Assembly: GCA_910584365.1 (NCBI GenBank)
Contig: CAJUAF010000013.1
Span: 4,407 to 68,406, forward strand
Source: an uncultured Muribaculaceae bacterium
GTDB taxonomy: Bacteria > Bacteroidota > Bacteroidia > Bacteroidales > Muribaculaceae
DNA length: 64,000 bases
Direction of reading: 5' to 3'
Shown piece after piece: positions 35,258-43,514 of this stretch. The position numbers were made by a program, and so were the translations under genes. The notes beneath the pieces were generated by a model that was given only the letters and a program-made list of their open reading frames with translations, did not search any database and was not told where the DNA came from. Numbering within the stretch: the first letter of the stretch is position 1; every line of letters starts with the position of its first letter.

Positions 35258-38200
35258 TTAGAACTGAAGGTTGAGACCGATGGTGAAAGTGCGCGGACGG
35301 GGATATGCGCCGTTGTCGATGCGGGCTCCGTATTCGCCGGGAAGAATCTCGGGGTCGAGACCGGAGTACTTGGTGATGGTGAATACGTTCTCCACCTGGC
35401 CGTAGACGTCGAGGTTCGACGCGCCGATCTTGCCGATGAGCTTCTTGGGGAGGGAGTAGGAGAGCTTCAGGTATTTCATCTTCATGTAGGAGCCGTCTTC
35501 TACGTAATAGGTCGAGAAGCGGGCCTCGTTGTTGTCGTCGGTGAGCGACAGGGCCGGGATGTCGGAGGAAGTGTTCTGGGGAGTCCAGGCGTTGAGGATG
35601 TCGACGCCGCGGTTGGTGGCGAGGTTGCCATAGGTCATCGACAGGAGCTGGCGCTTCATGTGGTTCTGGATGTCGAATCCGAAGTCTCCGGCGAAGAACA
35701 TATCGAGGGTGAAGGCCTTGTATTTGAAAGCGAGGTTCAGACCCAGGGATACGTCGGGGTTGGGGTCGCCGATGATGCAGCGGTCGTTGTCGTCGATGAC
35801 ACCGTCACCGTTGAGGTCGCGGTAAATCAGACGGCCGGGAGCGGCGCCGGGCTGAGTTGCGTGGTTGGCCACCTGGACAGCGTCCTGGAAGATTCCGTCG
35901 CAGACATAGCCGTAGTAGACGCCCATCGGCTCGCCGGGCATGAGGCGCTGGTCGCCGCCGATGAATTTCTGGCGGGAGTTGAGGGTGACAAGCTCGTTCT
36001 TGTACTGGGAGATGTTGAAGGAGCCGTTCCAGGAGAAGTCTCCGTACTGCGGAGAGTTGTAGCCCAGGGTGATTTCCCATCCGTTGTTCTTCATGTCGCC
36101 GGTGTTGAGCCATACGGCGGCGTTGGCTCCGGCCACGTCGAGGGCGGGCGGGATGGTAAGCATATCCTTTGTCTTCTTGATGTAGTAGTCAGCCGAGAGG
36201 TTGATGGCTCCGTTGAGGAACTGCATATCAAGACCGATATTGTTCTGGTAGGTGGTCTCCCATTTCAGTTCGGGGTTTCCGGTGGAGGCCAGGGTGATGC
36301 CGGAGGTAGTCGAGGAGTTTGTGCCGTCGATGTCGTAGGCTCCGTTTTCGGTGTTGAAGATATAGGTGGAGTAGGCGGGGTAAAGCGAGGGGATGTTGGC
36401 GTTACCGTTCTGTCCCCAGGAGTAGCGGATCTTCAGGTCGGTGAGGATTTCGTTGTGGGGGAAGAATTCCTCCTGGGTGGGACGCCATGCCAGGGAGAAG
36501 GCGGGGAAGACACCGGCGCGGAAGCCTTTGGCGAAGCGGGAGTTCTCGTCGCGGCGGATGGTGAAGGAGGCCAGGTAGCGGTCGGCGTAGTTGTAGTCGA
36601 TTTTACCGAAGATAGAGAATACGGACCACTGTGTCTTGCCTCCGCCGGCTTTCTGGGTGCCGGTTCCGGCGCCTACCTGCATGAAGTCCTTGTCTTCGAA
36701 AGCGTATCCCTCGCGAGAGCCGTTGAGATCCTTGAAGGTATAGCCGATGGCCTCGGTACCGAGCAGTACGCCCAGGTGGTGCTTCTCGGCGAAGGTGCGG
36801 ACGTAGTTGGCGGTGTTTGTCCAGGTCCAGGTGTCCCCCTGGCCGTAGACGCTGCCTACGCTGTTGACGTCGCCGGGATTTACGGAGCGTCCGAGAGTGA
36901 CGTTGAAGTACTGGCTGTGTTCGATACCGATGTTGCTCTTGATGCTCAGTCCTTCGATGGGTTTCACCTCGAGGTAGGCATTTCCGAGGATACGCCAGGA
37001 GGAGAGGTCATTGTCGCGGGCGTTGGAGATAAGCTGCACGGGGTTGGCGAGGTCGGAGGCGATCAGGCTCAGCGGACGGGTCCACTCGCCGTTGAGACCC
37101 CTGACGGGGAGGGCGGGGTGCTGGCTCATTGCGGTGAAGGGGATACCGCGATCGCCGGCTACGTCCATACCGCGGTTGGTCCAGCGGGCCACCATCAGGT
37201 TTTCGCCTACGGTGATATATTTGTTGAAGTCGTAGCGGGAGTTGATACGGGCGGAGTAGCGTTCATAGAAGGTGTCCTTGATGTTACCGTTCTGGTTGAT
37301 GTAGTTCAGGGAGAGCATCACAGAGCCTTTCTCGGTGTTGTTGGCGATGGAGGCGGTCAGGTTGTTGGTCCAGGCGGTGCGGTAGACTTCGTCCTGCCAG
37401 TCGGTGTTGGCTGTGGGGAAGTTGGGGTTGCCGGCCACGAACTGCTGGAGGACGGGAACGTCACCCGAGCCGTAGAGGACATGGGAAGGCTTGATGTTGG
37501 AGTTGCGGGATGCGGCCCAGTAGGCTTCGCCCCACTGGTTGGCGTCGAGCATCTTGTGGCGCTTGGCGATCGTCTGGGCGGAGGCGGCGTAGTTGACATT
37601 GATTGTCATGCGGTCCCCTTTGCCCTGCTTGGTGGTGATGATTACCACACCGTTGGCGGCGCGGGAACCGTAGATGGAGGCGGAAGCGGCGTCTTTCAGT
37701 ACCTGCATTGTCTCGATATCGGAGGGGTTGATGCAGTTGATGTTGTCGGTGGGGACGCCATCGATGATGTAGAGCGGGTCGTTGGAGGAGTTGGCCGTCG
37801 ACATACCGCGGACGCGGATGGAGCCTGTTCCGCCGGGGGCGGCGTCGGGAACCACGTTCACACCCGGGAGCTTGCCGGCCATCGAGTTCATGATGTTTCC
37901 GGAGTTCTCGCTCAGCGGTTCCTTCATGTTCATGACGGCTACGGCGCCGGTGAGGTCGGCCTTGCGCTGGGTGGTGTAACCTACCACCACGATTTCATCC
38001 AGGGCTGCGGCGTTGTCTTTCATCACTACGGTGACCTGGGGTTCGGCCTTGACGGTCATAGGCTCGTAACCGATATAGGTTACTGTAAGGTCGGCACCCC
38101 GGGGAGCCTTGATAGAGAATTTACCGTCGATGTCGGTTGACGTTCCGGCATTGGTGGCCGGGCAGCGGACGGAGGCGCCGATAAGCGGCTCGTTGTCGGT

Positions 38201-38296
38201 CCCGGACAGGACTGTACCGCTGACGGTGATTTCCTGTGCCTGCGCTATGACTGCCATCAGGAGAAGCAGGATTGCGCTGAGGATTGCTTTTTTCAT
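35258..38296 (-). CDS. SusC-family TonB-dependent transporter
   Basis: The 1012-aa outer-membrane barrel imports oligosaccharides using TonB energy. A signal peptide ending at AQA is followed by a carboxypeptidase-D-like regulatory domain (about 22-100: VSGTVLSGTDNEPLIGASV). Next come a TonB-box-like stretch (DEIVVVGYTTQRKADLTGAV), the plug (MAGKLPGVNV, IRVRGM, YIIDGVP, VLKDAASASIYGSRAANGVVIITTKQG) and the barrel. The C-terminus TFTIGLNLQF ends in an aromatic residue as barrel proteins do. It is the first gene of the operon with its own promoter box 37 bases upstream and is likely induced by the hybrid sensor at 38663. Confidence 0.97.
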   Translation of the reverse strand: MKKAILSAILLLLMAVIAQAQEITVSGTVLSGTDNEPLIGASVRCPATNAGTSTDIDGKFSIKAPRGADLTVTYIGYEPMTVKAEPQVTVVMKDNAAALDEIVVVGYTTQRKADLTGAVAVMNMKEPLSENSGNIMNSMAGKLPGVNVVPDAAPGGTGSIRVRGMSTANSSNDPLYIIDGVPTDNINCINPSDIETMQVLKDAASASIYGSRAANGVVIITTKQGKGDRMTINVNYAASAQTIAKRHKMLDANQWGEAYWAASRNSNIKPSHVLYGSGDVPVLQQFVAGNPNFPTANTDWQDEVYRTAWTNNLTASIANNTEKGSVMLSLNYINQNGNIKDTFYERYSARINSRYDFNKYITVGENLMVARWTNRGMDVAGDRGIPFTAMSQHPALPVRGLNGEWTRPLSLIASDLANPVQLISNARDNDLSSWRILGNAYLEVKPIEGLSIKSNIGIEHSQYFNVTLGRSVNPGDVNSVGSVYGQGDTWTWTNTANYVRTFAEKHHLGVLLGTEAIGYTFKDLNGSREGYAFEDKDFMQVGAGTGTQKAGGGKTQWSVFSIFGKIDYNYADRYLASFTIRRDENSRFAKGFRAGVFPAFSLAWRPTQEEFFPHNEILTDLKIRYSWGQNGNANIPSLYPAYSTYIFNTENGAYDIDGTNSSTTSGITLASTGNPELKWETTYQNNIGLDMQFLNGAINLSADYYIKKTKDMLTIPPALDVAGANAAVWLNTGDMKNNGWEITLGYNSPQYGDFSWNGSFNISQYKNELVTLNSRQKFIGGDQRLMPGEPMGVYYGYVCDGIFQDAVQVANHATQPGAAPGRLIYRDLNGDGVIDDNDRCIIGDPNPDVSLGLNLAFKYKAFTLDMFFAGDFGFDIQNHMKRQLLSMTYGNLATNRGVDILNAWTPQNTSSDIPALSLTDDNNEARFSTYYVEDGSYMKMKYLKLSYSLPKKLIGKIGASNLDVYGQVENVFTITKYSGLDPEILPGEYGARIDNGAYPRPRTFTIGLNLQF

Positions 38297-38332
38297 GCTA
38301 TTAATAGATTGTGGTTGTTAAAATTTCTGCCG

Positions 38333-38340
38333 CAAAGTTA
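38333..38340 (-). promoter_or_regulatory. -7 box (TAACTTTG) of the susC operon
   Basis: TAACTTTG on the minus strand, 37 bases upstream of the susC start codon. Confidence 0.6.
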
Positions 38341-38398
38341 TAATAACAAAATCCTAAAGCATATAATTTTTGGCGCCCGGGCTATAAAAAAATTGACA

Positions 38399-38412
38399 AT
38401 GCAGAAATTTTT
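38399..38412. promoter_or_regulatory. Candidate operator shared with the GH32 promoter
   Basis: ATGCAGAAATTTTT lies about 60 bases upstream of the susC -7 box. The same 13 bases occur at 41502-41514, about 47 bases before the other operon's -7 box. A shared site for the hybrid regulator is possible but unproven. Confidence 0.35.
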
Positions 38413-38437
38413 ATCAAAAAAGCCCAGTTTTTCCCAG

Positions 38438-38480
38438 GCTCCGGTTTAGGGAAGGGGCGCGCCCCTTCCTAAACCGGAGC
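38438..38480 (-). terminator. Near-perfect palindrome, probable terminator of the hybrid sensor gene
   Basis: The arms around GGGGCGCGCCCC extend to CTCCGGTTTAGG/CCTAAACCGGAG with one bulged base. On the minus strand it is followed by a T-rich stretch ending in TTTTTT, so it can end the sensor transcript and insulate the susC promoter. Confidence 0.6.
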
Positions 38481-38495
38481 CCGGAGCTGAAGCTC

Positions 38496-38580
38496 CTCGC
38501 CGGAACAAATCAATTACTTCCTCCCCCTGGAATTGCAGTTTTTGCCTGGAATCGAATTCTCGCCGGAACAAATCAATTAC
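38496..38580. repeat. 22-bp direct repeat pair between susC and the sensor gene
   Basis: CTCGCCGGAACAAATCAATT plus two more bases occurs exactly at 38496-38517 and 38559-38580, 63 bases apart. The area between the sensor stop at 38663 and the susC start otherwise holds only the palindrome, the promoter box and the candidate operator. Confidence 0.6.
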
Positions 38581-38662
38581 CCCGGGCTACGGGAGGCCTG
38601 GGGCAATCGGGGAGAGAGGAAGCGGAATTAGAGGAGGGAGGCGCGGTTGCGGAGGGGGCGGC

Positions 38663-41413
38663 TCAGGAGAGGGGGGCGCGGAGGTCGGAAGGGGTTTCGC
38701 CGAAGGCGGCGCGGTAGCATTTGGTGAAGTAGGCGGGGGATGAGAAGCCCACTTCGTAGGCGATTTCGCTGACGGTCTTGCCGGTGGTCAGCAGCAGGTG
38801 GCGCCCCTGTTTGAGGCGGAGATGGCGGATGAGTTCGACGGGGGTATAATTGGTCAGGGCCTTGATTTTGCGGTAGAACTGGGAGTGGCCCAGACCCATC
38901 TTTGAGGCTATCTGGTCTATGCTGAGGCCCGGATTGGAGATTTCCTCGGAGAAGATGGCGAGGAAGCGGTTGTAGAATTCATTGTCGAGGTCGACGTTGC
39001 CGGGCTGCCCGGCGACTTTGACGGCCGGGGCGTCGGCGCGGACCGGAGCCGGCAGGGGATGGCCTCCTCCCTGCCATAGGTCGCGGATGCGCTTGCGGTT
39101 GGCAATCAGGTTGCGGCACCTGGCCTGGAGGACTTCGGTGCTGAAGGGCTTGGAGACATAGCCGTCGGCACCGCTGTCGTATCCTTCGACGCGCTGACGG
39201 TCCATCGCGCAGGCCGTCAGCATCAGGACGGGGATATGGGAGGTGGAGATCTCTTCCTTGATGCGGCGGCAACATTCCAGGCCGTCCATGACGGGCATCA
39301 TTATGTCGCAGATTATAAGGTCTGGAATCAGGCGCATGGCTTTGGCGAGTCCTTCGCGGCCGTCGCGGGCCTGGTGGATTTCGTATTCGCCGCCGAGGAG
39401 TTCGCTGACGAGGGTGCGGATGTCGGCGTTGTCGTCGATGACAAGGAGCGAGGGGCGTCCGTCGGCGTTTTCCTCCGCGGTCTCCACGCGCTGAAGCTCG
39501 GCGGTGACATCGGCGTCGGAAATCAGTTTAGCGGGGGCTTCGGCCCGGGTGTCCACGTGGGTTACGGGGATGGAGACGGTGAAGACGGAGCCTTTTCCCA
39601 GGGTACTGTCGGCGGTGATTGTCCCTCCGTGGAGTTCGACAAAAGCCTTCACCAGCGACAGACCGATGCCTGACCCGTGGGGATGCACCTTGTCGACCTG
39701 GAAGAAGCGCTCGAAGATATCGGGGAGGTCGGTGTCGGAAATCCCTATGCCGGTGTCGGCGATGCGGATGACGAGGTTATCCCCTTCCAGACGGTAGCTT
39801 ACGGTAATAGAACCGTTGTCGGGAGTGTATTTTATCGCGTTGGAAATCAGGTTGAAGAAGATGCGTTCCATTTTCTCGGGGTCTGCGGCCAGGGAGATGC
39901 TGTCATCCTCCGGGGCGTCGAGGGTCAGCTTGATGTCGCGCTGGCGCATGACCTCGGCAAACGATTCCAGCCATTCGCGCACGGCGGCCGGGAAGTTTAT
40001 TTCCTGAAGGTGAAGCGACAGTTTGCCGTTCTCGAATTTCCGGAAATCGAGAATCTGGTTGATAAGCCGGTGGAGAATCTTCACGTTCTTGTCGGCCAGC
40101 AGGGCCAGGGTGTGTTGACCCGGAGAGAGGTTCGTTGCCTGTGCCAGACGCGCCACGGGCTCTTCGATGAGCGTAAGGGGTGTACGCAGATCGTGGGAGA
40201 CATTGGTGTAGAAAGCCAGTTTGGCCGTCAGTGCGCTTTCGAGCTGTTCGTTGAGTTTTTTCTGCTCCTCACCTTGCTTTTCCAGCAGATGGTTCTGGCG
40301 CATAAGTACCTGCTGATGGCGTTTACGCTGCCAGAAAGCCCTGAGAACCAGGAAGAGAATCAGGAATAGCAACAGCAGGATGGCTATCGAGGCATAGAAC
40401 AGAGAGGTCTGGGCCGAGTGTTTCGACCAGTAGTCGTCGATACGGGCCTTGAGTTCCTTCATCTTGGCGGTCTCCTGCTGGAGGGAGCGGTCCTGGAGCA
40501 GGAGGATGTCGGCGTTGGAGCGGTCGACCGGGGAGGAGGCCGGAAGCACTATTTCCTTGTCGTAAGGCTCACCCTTGAGAATTGACATTGCGGTCTTTAC
40601 AAGCAGATGTCCCTCGGTAGGATAAAGGAACGTGGCGTCGATGACGCTGTCGGCAACCGCCTTGATGCCTATTTCCGGCGCGGCGTCTATGCCGATTATC
40701 TTTATATCGTCGAGTCCGCGGCGGCGCGCCACCTGGGAGGCGCCTATGGCCATGCGGTCGTTATGGGCGTAAATCAGATCCACGTCGGGGAAGAGGGAGA
40801 GCAGGGAGTCGGTCACACGGACGGCGTCCTCCTGGTTCCAGTCGCCGTAGCCGGTAGCGGCGATTTCGCCACCTCCGGAGGTGAACACTTCCGTAAATCC
40901 GTTGTGGCGTCCGGTGGCAGGGGAGGAGCCTTCCAGGCCGTAGAGTTCCAGGGCGCGGGGCGCATGGCCCGGACGGGCGGTGAGTGTAAGTGCGTAGGCT
41001 CCGGCGGCACGGCCGATGGCGGCGTTGTCGGTGGTGATCCGGGCCGTGTAGCTGTCTCCGTTGATATCGCGGTCGAAGATGATTACGGGAATCCCTTTTT
41101 CATATACCTCTTTAATAACGGGAGTGATGGCGTCTGCCTCATTGGGTGCGGCGATGATGATGTCGAAATGGTTGTCGGCGAAGTAGCGGATATCGGCGAT
41201 CTGGGTGGCGTTGTTGTCGTCGGCGGAGCGGATTTCCACCGTTGCGTCTTCATGCAGCATTATTTCCCGCATGATTTCGTCGTTCGCCTTTGAACGCCAG
41301 TCATCGGAACTGCATTGGGAAATTCCTATTCTCCAGGTTTTTTCCTTCCGGCATCCGGAAGCGAGAACAAGCAGGGGCAGGATCAGGAATATAATAACAG
41401 GGAATCGGTTCAT
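38663..41413 (-). CDS. Hybrid two-component system sensor/regulator with fructose-type binding domain
   Basis: This 916-aa one-protein signalling system has, in order, a signal or lipobox-like start (ASGC), a periplasmic LacI/ribose-binding-type sugar sensor (about 28-310: TWRIGISQCSSDDW, IIAAPNEADAI, VIIFDRDI, YAHNDRMAIGA), one membrane segment (about 343-365) and HisKA (NVSHDLRTPL). HATPase (NLISNAIKYTP, GSGIGLSLV), a receiver (IICDIMMPVMDG) and an AraC-type HTH (GFSSPAYFTKCYRAAFGETPS) complete it. The periplasmic sugar-binding form, rather than a beta-propeller sensor, matches the fructose-responsive regulator of the B. thetaiotaomicron fructan locus. It lies between the susC operon and the divergent GH32-transporter-kinase operon and probably induces both. 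Confidence 0.94.
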   Translation of the reverse strand: MNRFPVIIFLILPLLVLASGCRKEKTWRIGISQCSSDDWRSKANDEIMREIMLHEDATVEIRSADDNNATQIADIRYFADNHFDIIIAAPNEADAITPVIKEVYEKGIPVIIFDRDINGDSYTARITTDNAAIGRAAGAYALTLTARPGHAPRALELYGLEGSSPATGRHNGFTEVFTSGGGEIAATGYGDWNQEDAVRVTDSLLSLFPDVDLIYAHNDRMAIGASQVARRRGLDDIKIIGIDAAPEIGIKAVADSVIDATFLYPTEGHLLVKTAMSILKGEPYDKEIVLPASSPVDRSNADILLLQDRSLQQETAKMKELKARIDDYWSKHSAQTSLFYASIAILLLLFLILFLVLRAFWQRKRHQQVLMRQNHLLEKQGEEQKKLNEQLESALTAKLAFYTNVSHDLRTPLTLIEEPVARLAQATNLSPGQHTLALLADKNVKILHRLINQILDFRKFENGKLSLHLQEINFPAAVREWLESFAEVMRQRDIKLTLDAPEDDSISLAADPEKMERIFFNLISNAIKYTPDNGSITVSYRLEGDNLVIRIADTGIGISDTDLPDIFERFFQVDKVHPHGSGIGLSLVKAFVELHGGTITADSTLGKGSVFTVSIPVTHVDTRAEAPAKLISDADVTAELQRVETAEENADGRPSLLVIDDNADIRTLVSELLGGEYEIHQARDGREGLAKAMRLIPDLIICDIMMPVMDGLECCRRIKEEISTSHIPVLMLTACAMDRQRVEGYDSGADGYVSKPFSTEVLQARCRNLIANRKRIRDLWQGGGHPLPAPVRADAPAVKVAGQPGNVDLDNEFYNRFLAIFSEEISNPGLSIDQIASKMGLGHSQFYRKIKALTNYTPVELIRHLRLKQGRHLLLTTGKTVSEIAYEVGFSSPAYFTKCYRAAFGETPSDLRAPLS

Positions 41414-41445
41414 TCAGCAAGGTATTTTCAAAGGTATTATGTGCG

Positions 41446-41453
41446 CAAAGTTA
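41446..41453 (-). promoter_or_regulatory. -7 box (TAACTTTG) of the hybrid sensor gene
   Basis: TAACTTTG on the minus strand, 33 bases before the sensor ATG. Confidence 0.55.
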
Positions 41454-41500
41454 GATAAATCTTCTATGAAAAAGGTTGCATTGGATGGTAAAAATTCGGC

Positions 41501-41520
41501 GATGCAGAAATTTTCGCATC
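41501..41520. promoter_or_regulatory. Near-palindromic candidate operator of the GH32 operon
   Basis: GATGCAGAAATTTTCGCATC is an imperfect palindrome about 41 bases upstream of the plus-strand -7 box. It contains the 13-base sequence also present upstream of susC. Confidence 0.4.
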
Positions 41521-41560
41521 TTTTGCAGGGTTTGTTATAACGCGGTTCGCCATTATATAG

Positions 41561-41568
41561 TAGTTTTG
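41561..41568 (+). promoter_or_regulatory. -7 box (TAGTTTTG) of the GH32-transporter-fructokinase operon
   Basis: TAGTTTTG fits TAnnTTTG and lies about 30 to 55 bases before the three candidate start codons. Confidence 0.5.
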
Positions 41569-41583
41569 CAATGTCAAAACCGA

Positions 41584-41619
41584 AAAATCCCAATATCAAT
41601 GAAAATCCCAATATCAATG
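41584..41619 (+). repeat. 18-bp exact tandem repeat carrying two alternative start codons
   Basis: AAAATCCCAATATCAATG occurs twice in direct succession (41584-41601, 41602-41619). Each copy ends in ATG in the frame of the GH32 gene, and a further in-frame ATG follows at 41623. Confidence 0.75.
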
Positions 41620-43467
41620 AAAATGACAATATTAAGGGGACTGACCCTGGGGGCGGTCCTTCTTCCGGCGGCGTCCCTGGCGGCCGACAGCGCGGCACCG
41701 GGAGTTACCGTAAATCATTTAGGAGTAAACAACACCCTGGTCAGGGTGGAGGGGGATTCCCGCTATCTTCTCATGCCCGTGCAGGAGGCAAACGAAGATG
41801 CCCGCATCAACGTCCTTGTCGACGGCAAGCTCGACCGCACGATTTTCGTGCGTCTGGCAAAGTCGAAAGTCGACTACCAGGTCCCCCTCGACCTTGAAAA
41901 ATATAAAGGACATAAAGTGGTCCTGAATATTCTGACGTCCCAGGACCGGTCTTCGGTCAGGGAGGCGAGCAACGATGCCTGCTGGCAGAACTTCGCGCTG
42001 GCCGACACGTTCGACACCGTAAACCGGGAGAAATACCGTCCGGCTTTTCATCATACACCTCTGTACGGGTGGATGAACGACCCCAACGGGATGGTCTGGA
42101 AGGACGGCGTCTGGCATCTGTTCTATCAGTGGAATCCCTTCGGCTCGAAATGGCAGAACATGACCTGGGGGCACTCCACTTCGCGCGATCTTCTAAGCTG
42201 GGAACATCATCCGGCGGCAATAGAGCCCGACGGCCTGGGGACTGTCTTCTCAGGCAGCTCGGTGATTGACCGGAACAATACCGCCGGGATGGGGGAGAAC
42301 GCCATCGTATCGCTATACACCTCGGCCGATGCCAGCCAGATACAGAGCCTGGCGTACAGCACCGACAACGGAGTCACTTTCCACAAATATGCCGGCAATC
42401 CGGTGATAACCCTCGACAGCGAGGCCCGCGACCCCAATATGTTCTGGCACGAACCTACGGGACAGTGGGTGCTTGCGCTGGCCCACGCTCTCGAACACGA
42501 GATGCTCATCTATACTTCCCCCGACCTGAAGAACTGGACCCTGCGGAGCGCTTTCGGCAAGGGACTGGGTGCCCAGGACGGCGTCTGGGAATGTCCCGAT
42601 CTGTTTGAACTCCCCGTGGAGGGCACGGACAGGAAGAAATGGGTCCTGCTGTGCAACCTCAATCCCGGAGGACCTTTCGGAGGAAGCGCCACGCAGTATT
42701 TCACCGGAGATTTCGACGGCGCCACCTTCACTCCCGACCGGGATTCCGAGGGGAACGTCCCCGTCAAATGGATGGACTTCGGCAAGGACCATTACGCTAC
42801 GGTCAGCTTCAGCGACGCTCCCGACGGACGGCGCACCGTGCTTGGGTGGATGAGCAACTGGCAGTATGCCGCCGAGGTGCCGACAATGCAGTTCCGCAGC
42901 GCCAACACGCTTCCCCGCGACCTGAGTCTGTTCACCGCTCCCGACGGGCAGATTTACCTGGCCTCGGCTCCCTCGCCCGAAGTTGACACGCTGCGCGGGC
43001 GCCTTGTCCGCAGCGCCGGGAAGACCTCTCTTTCGGAGCGTCCACGCGAGTACCGGCTTCCCCAGGCCAATGACGGCATCTGCGAGATTGTCGCCGAACT
43101 GGCTCCAAAGGCAGGCTCCGCAGTGACGATGACCCTATCCAATGTTCAGGGAAACAAGGTTGTCCTGACTTACGACGAAAAAGCCCGCACCCTCTCGTTC
43201 GATCGCCGCGAAAGCGGAATCACCGATTTCAGCCAGGATTTCCCGGCTGTCACAGTGGCCCCTGTCATAGGTTCCGACGCGAAACTCTCGCTGAGGATTT
43301 TCGTGGACCGTTCCTCAATCGAGGTGTTCGGCAATGACGGACGTCTTGTCATGACCAACCTGGTATTCCCCGAGTCTCCCTATACTACGCTTTCGGTATC
43401 TTCCGCCGGGAAAGCCGCGATGCAGTCCCTGGCAATCTATTCGCTCACTCCAGCCGCGAGCCGGTAA
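41617..43467 (+). CDS. GH32 family fructanase/sucrase with canonical catalytic residues
   Basis: The 616-aa protein from the ATG at 41617 has a signal peptide (MTILRGLTLGAVLLPAASLAA). An N-terminal domain of about 130 residues found in Bacteroidales GH32 enzymes follows, then the five-blade propeller and a C-terminal beta-sandwich. All three catalytic motifs are standard: WMNDPNG with nucleophile Asp155, RDPNMF, and WECPDLF with the acid/base Glu. I infer an exo-acting, probably periplasmic enzyme that releases fructose from fructo-oligosaccharides, unlike the two surface-type GH32 proteins. The start is uncertain because of a tandem repeat with three in-frame ATGs (41599, 41617, 41623). It heads the operon with the transporter 47 bases downstream. 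Confidence 0.93.
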   Translation: MKMTILRGLTLGAVLLPAASLAADSAAPGVTVNHLGVNNTLVRVEGDSRYLLMPVQEANEDARINVLVDGKLDRTIFVRLAKSKVDYQVPLDLEKYKGHKVVLNILTSQDRSSVREASNDACWQNFALADTFDTVNREKYRPAFHHTPLYGWMNDPNGMVWKDGVWHLFYQWNPFGSKWQNMTWGHSTSRDLLSWEHHPAAIEPDGLGTVFSGSSVIDRNNTAGMGENAIVSLYTSADASQIQSLAYSTDNGVTFHKYAGNPVITLDSEARDPNMFWHEPTGQWVLALAHALEHEMLIYTSPDLKNWTLRSAFGKGLGAQDGVWECPDLFELPVEGTDRKKWVLLCNLNPGGPFGGSATQYFTGDFDGATFTPDRDSEGNVPVKWMDFGKDHYATVSFSDAPDGRRTVLGWMSNWQYAAEVPTMQFRSANTLPRDLSLFTAPDGQIYLASAPSPEVDTLRGRLVRSAGKTSLSERPREYRLPQANDGICEIVAELAPKAGSAVTMTLSNVQGNKVVLTYDEKARTLSFDRRESGITDFSQDFPAVTVAPVIGSDAKLSLRIFVDRSSIEVFGNDGRLVMTNLVFPESPYTTLSVSSAGKAAMQSLAIYSLTPAASR

Positions 43468-43514
43468 CAATTTCTGACAATCAAAACTCAAAGGCATATA
43501 AATCATTCCCTGCC

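Noticed and set aside
34934..38140. A 1068-codon open frame on the plus strand opposite susC and susD
   Set aside because: It is antisense to two unmistakable genes. Its translation is low-complexity Val/Gly/Asp/Glu-rich with no domain, as expected from mirror-frame codon bias in GC-rich DNA.
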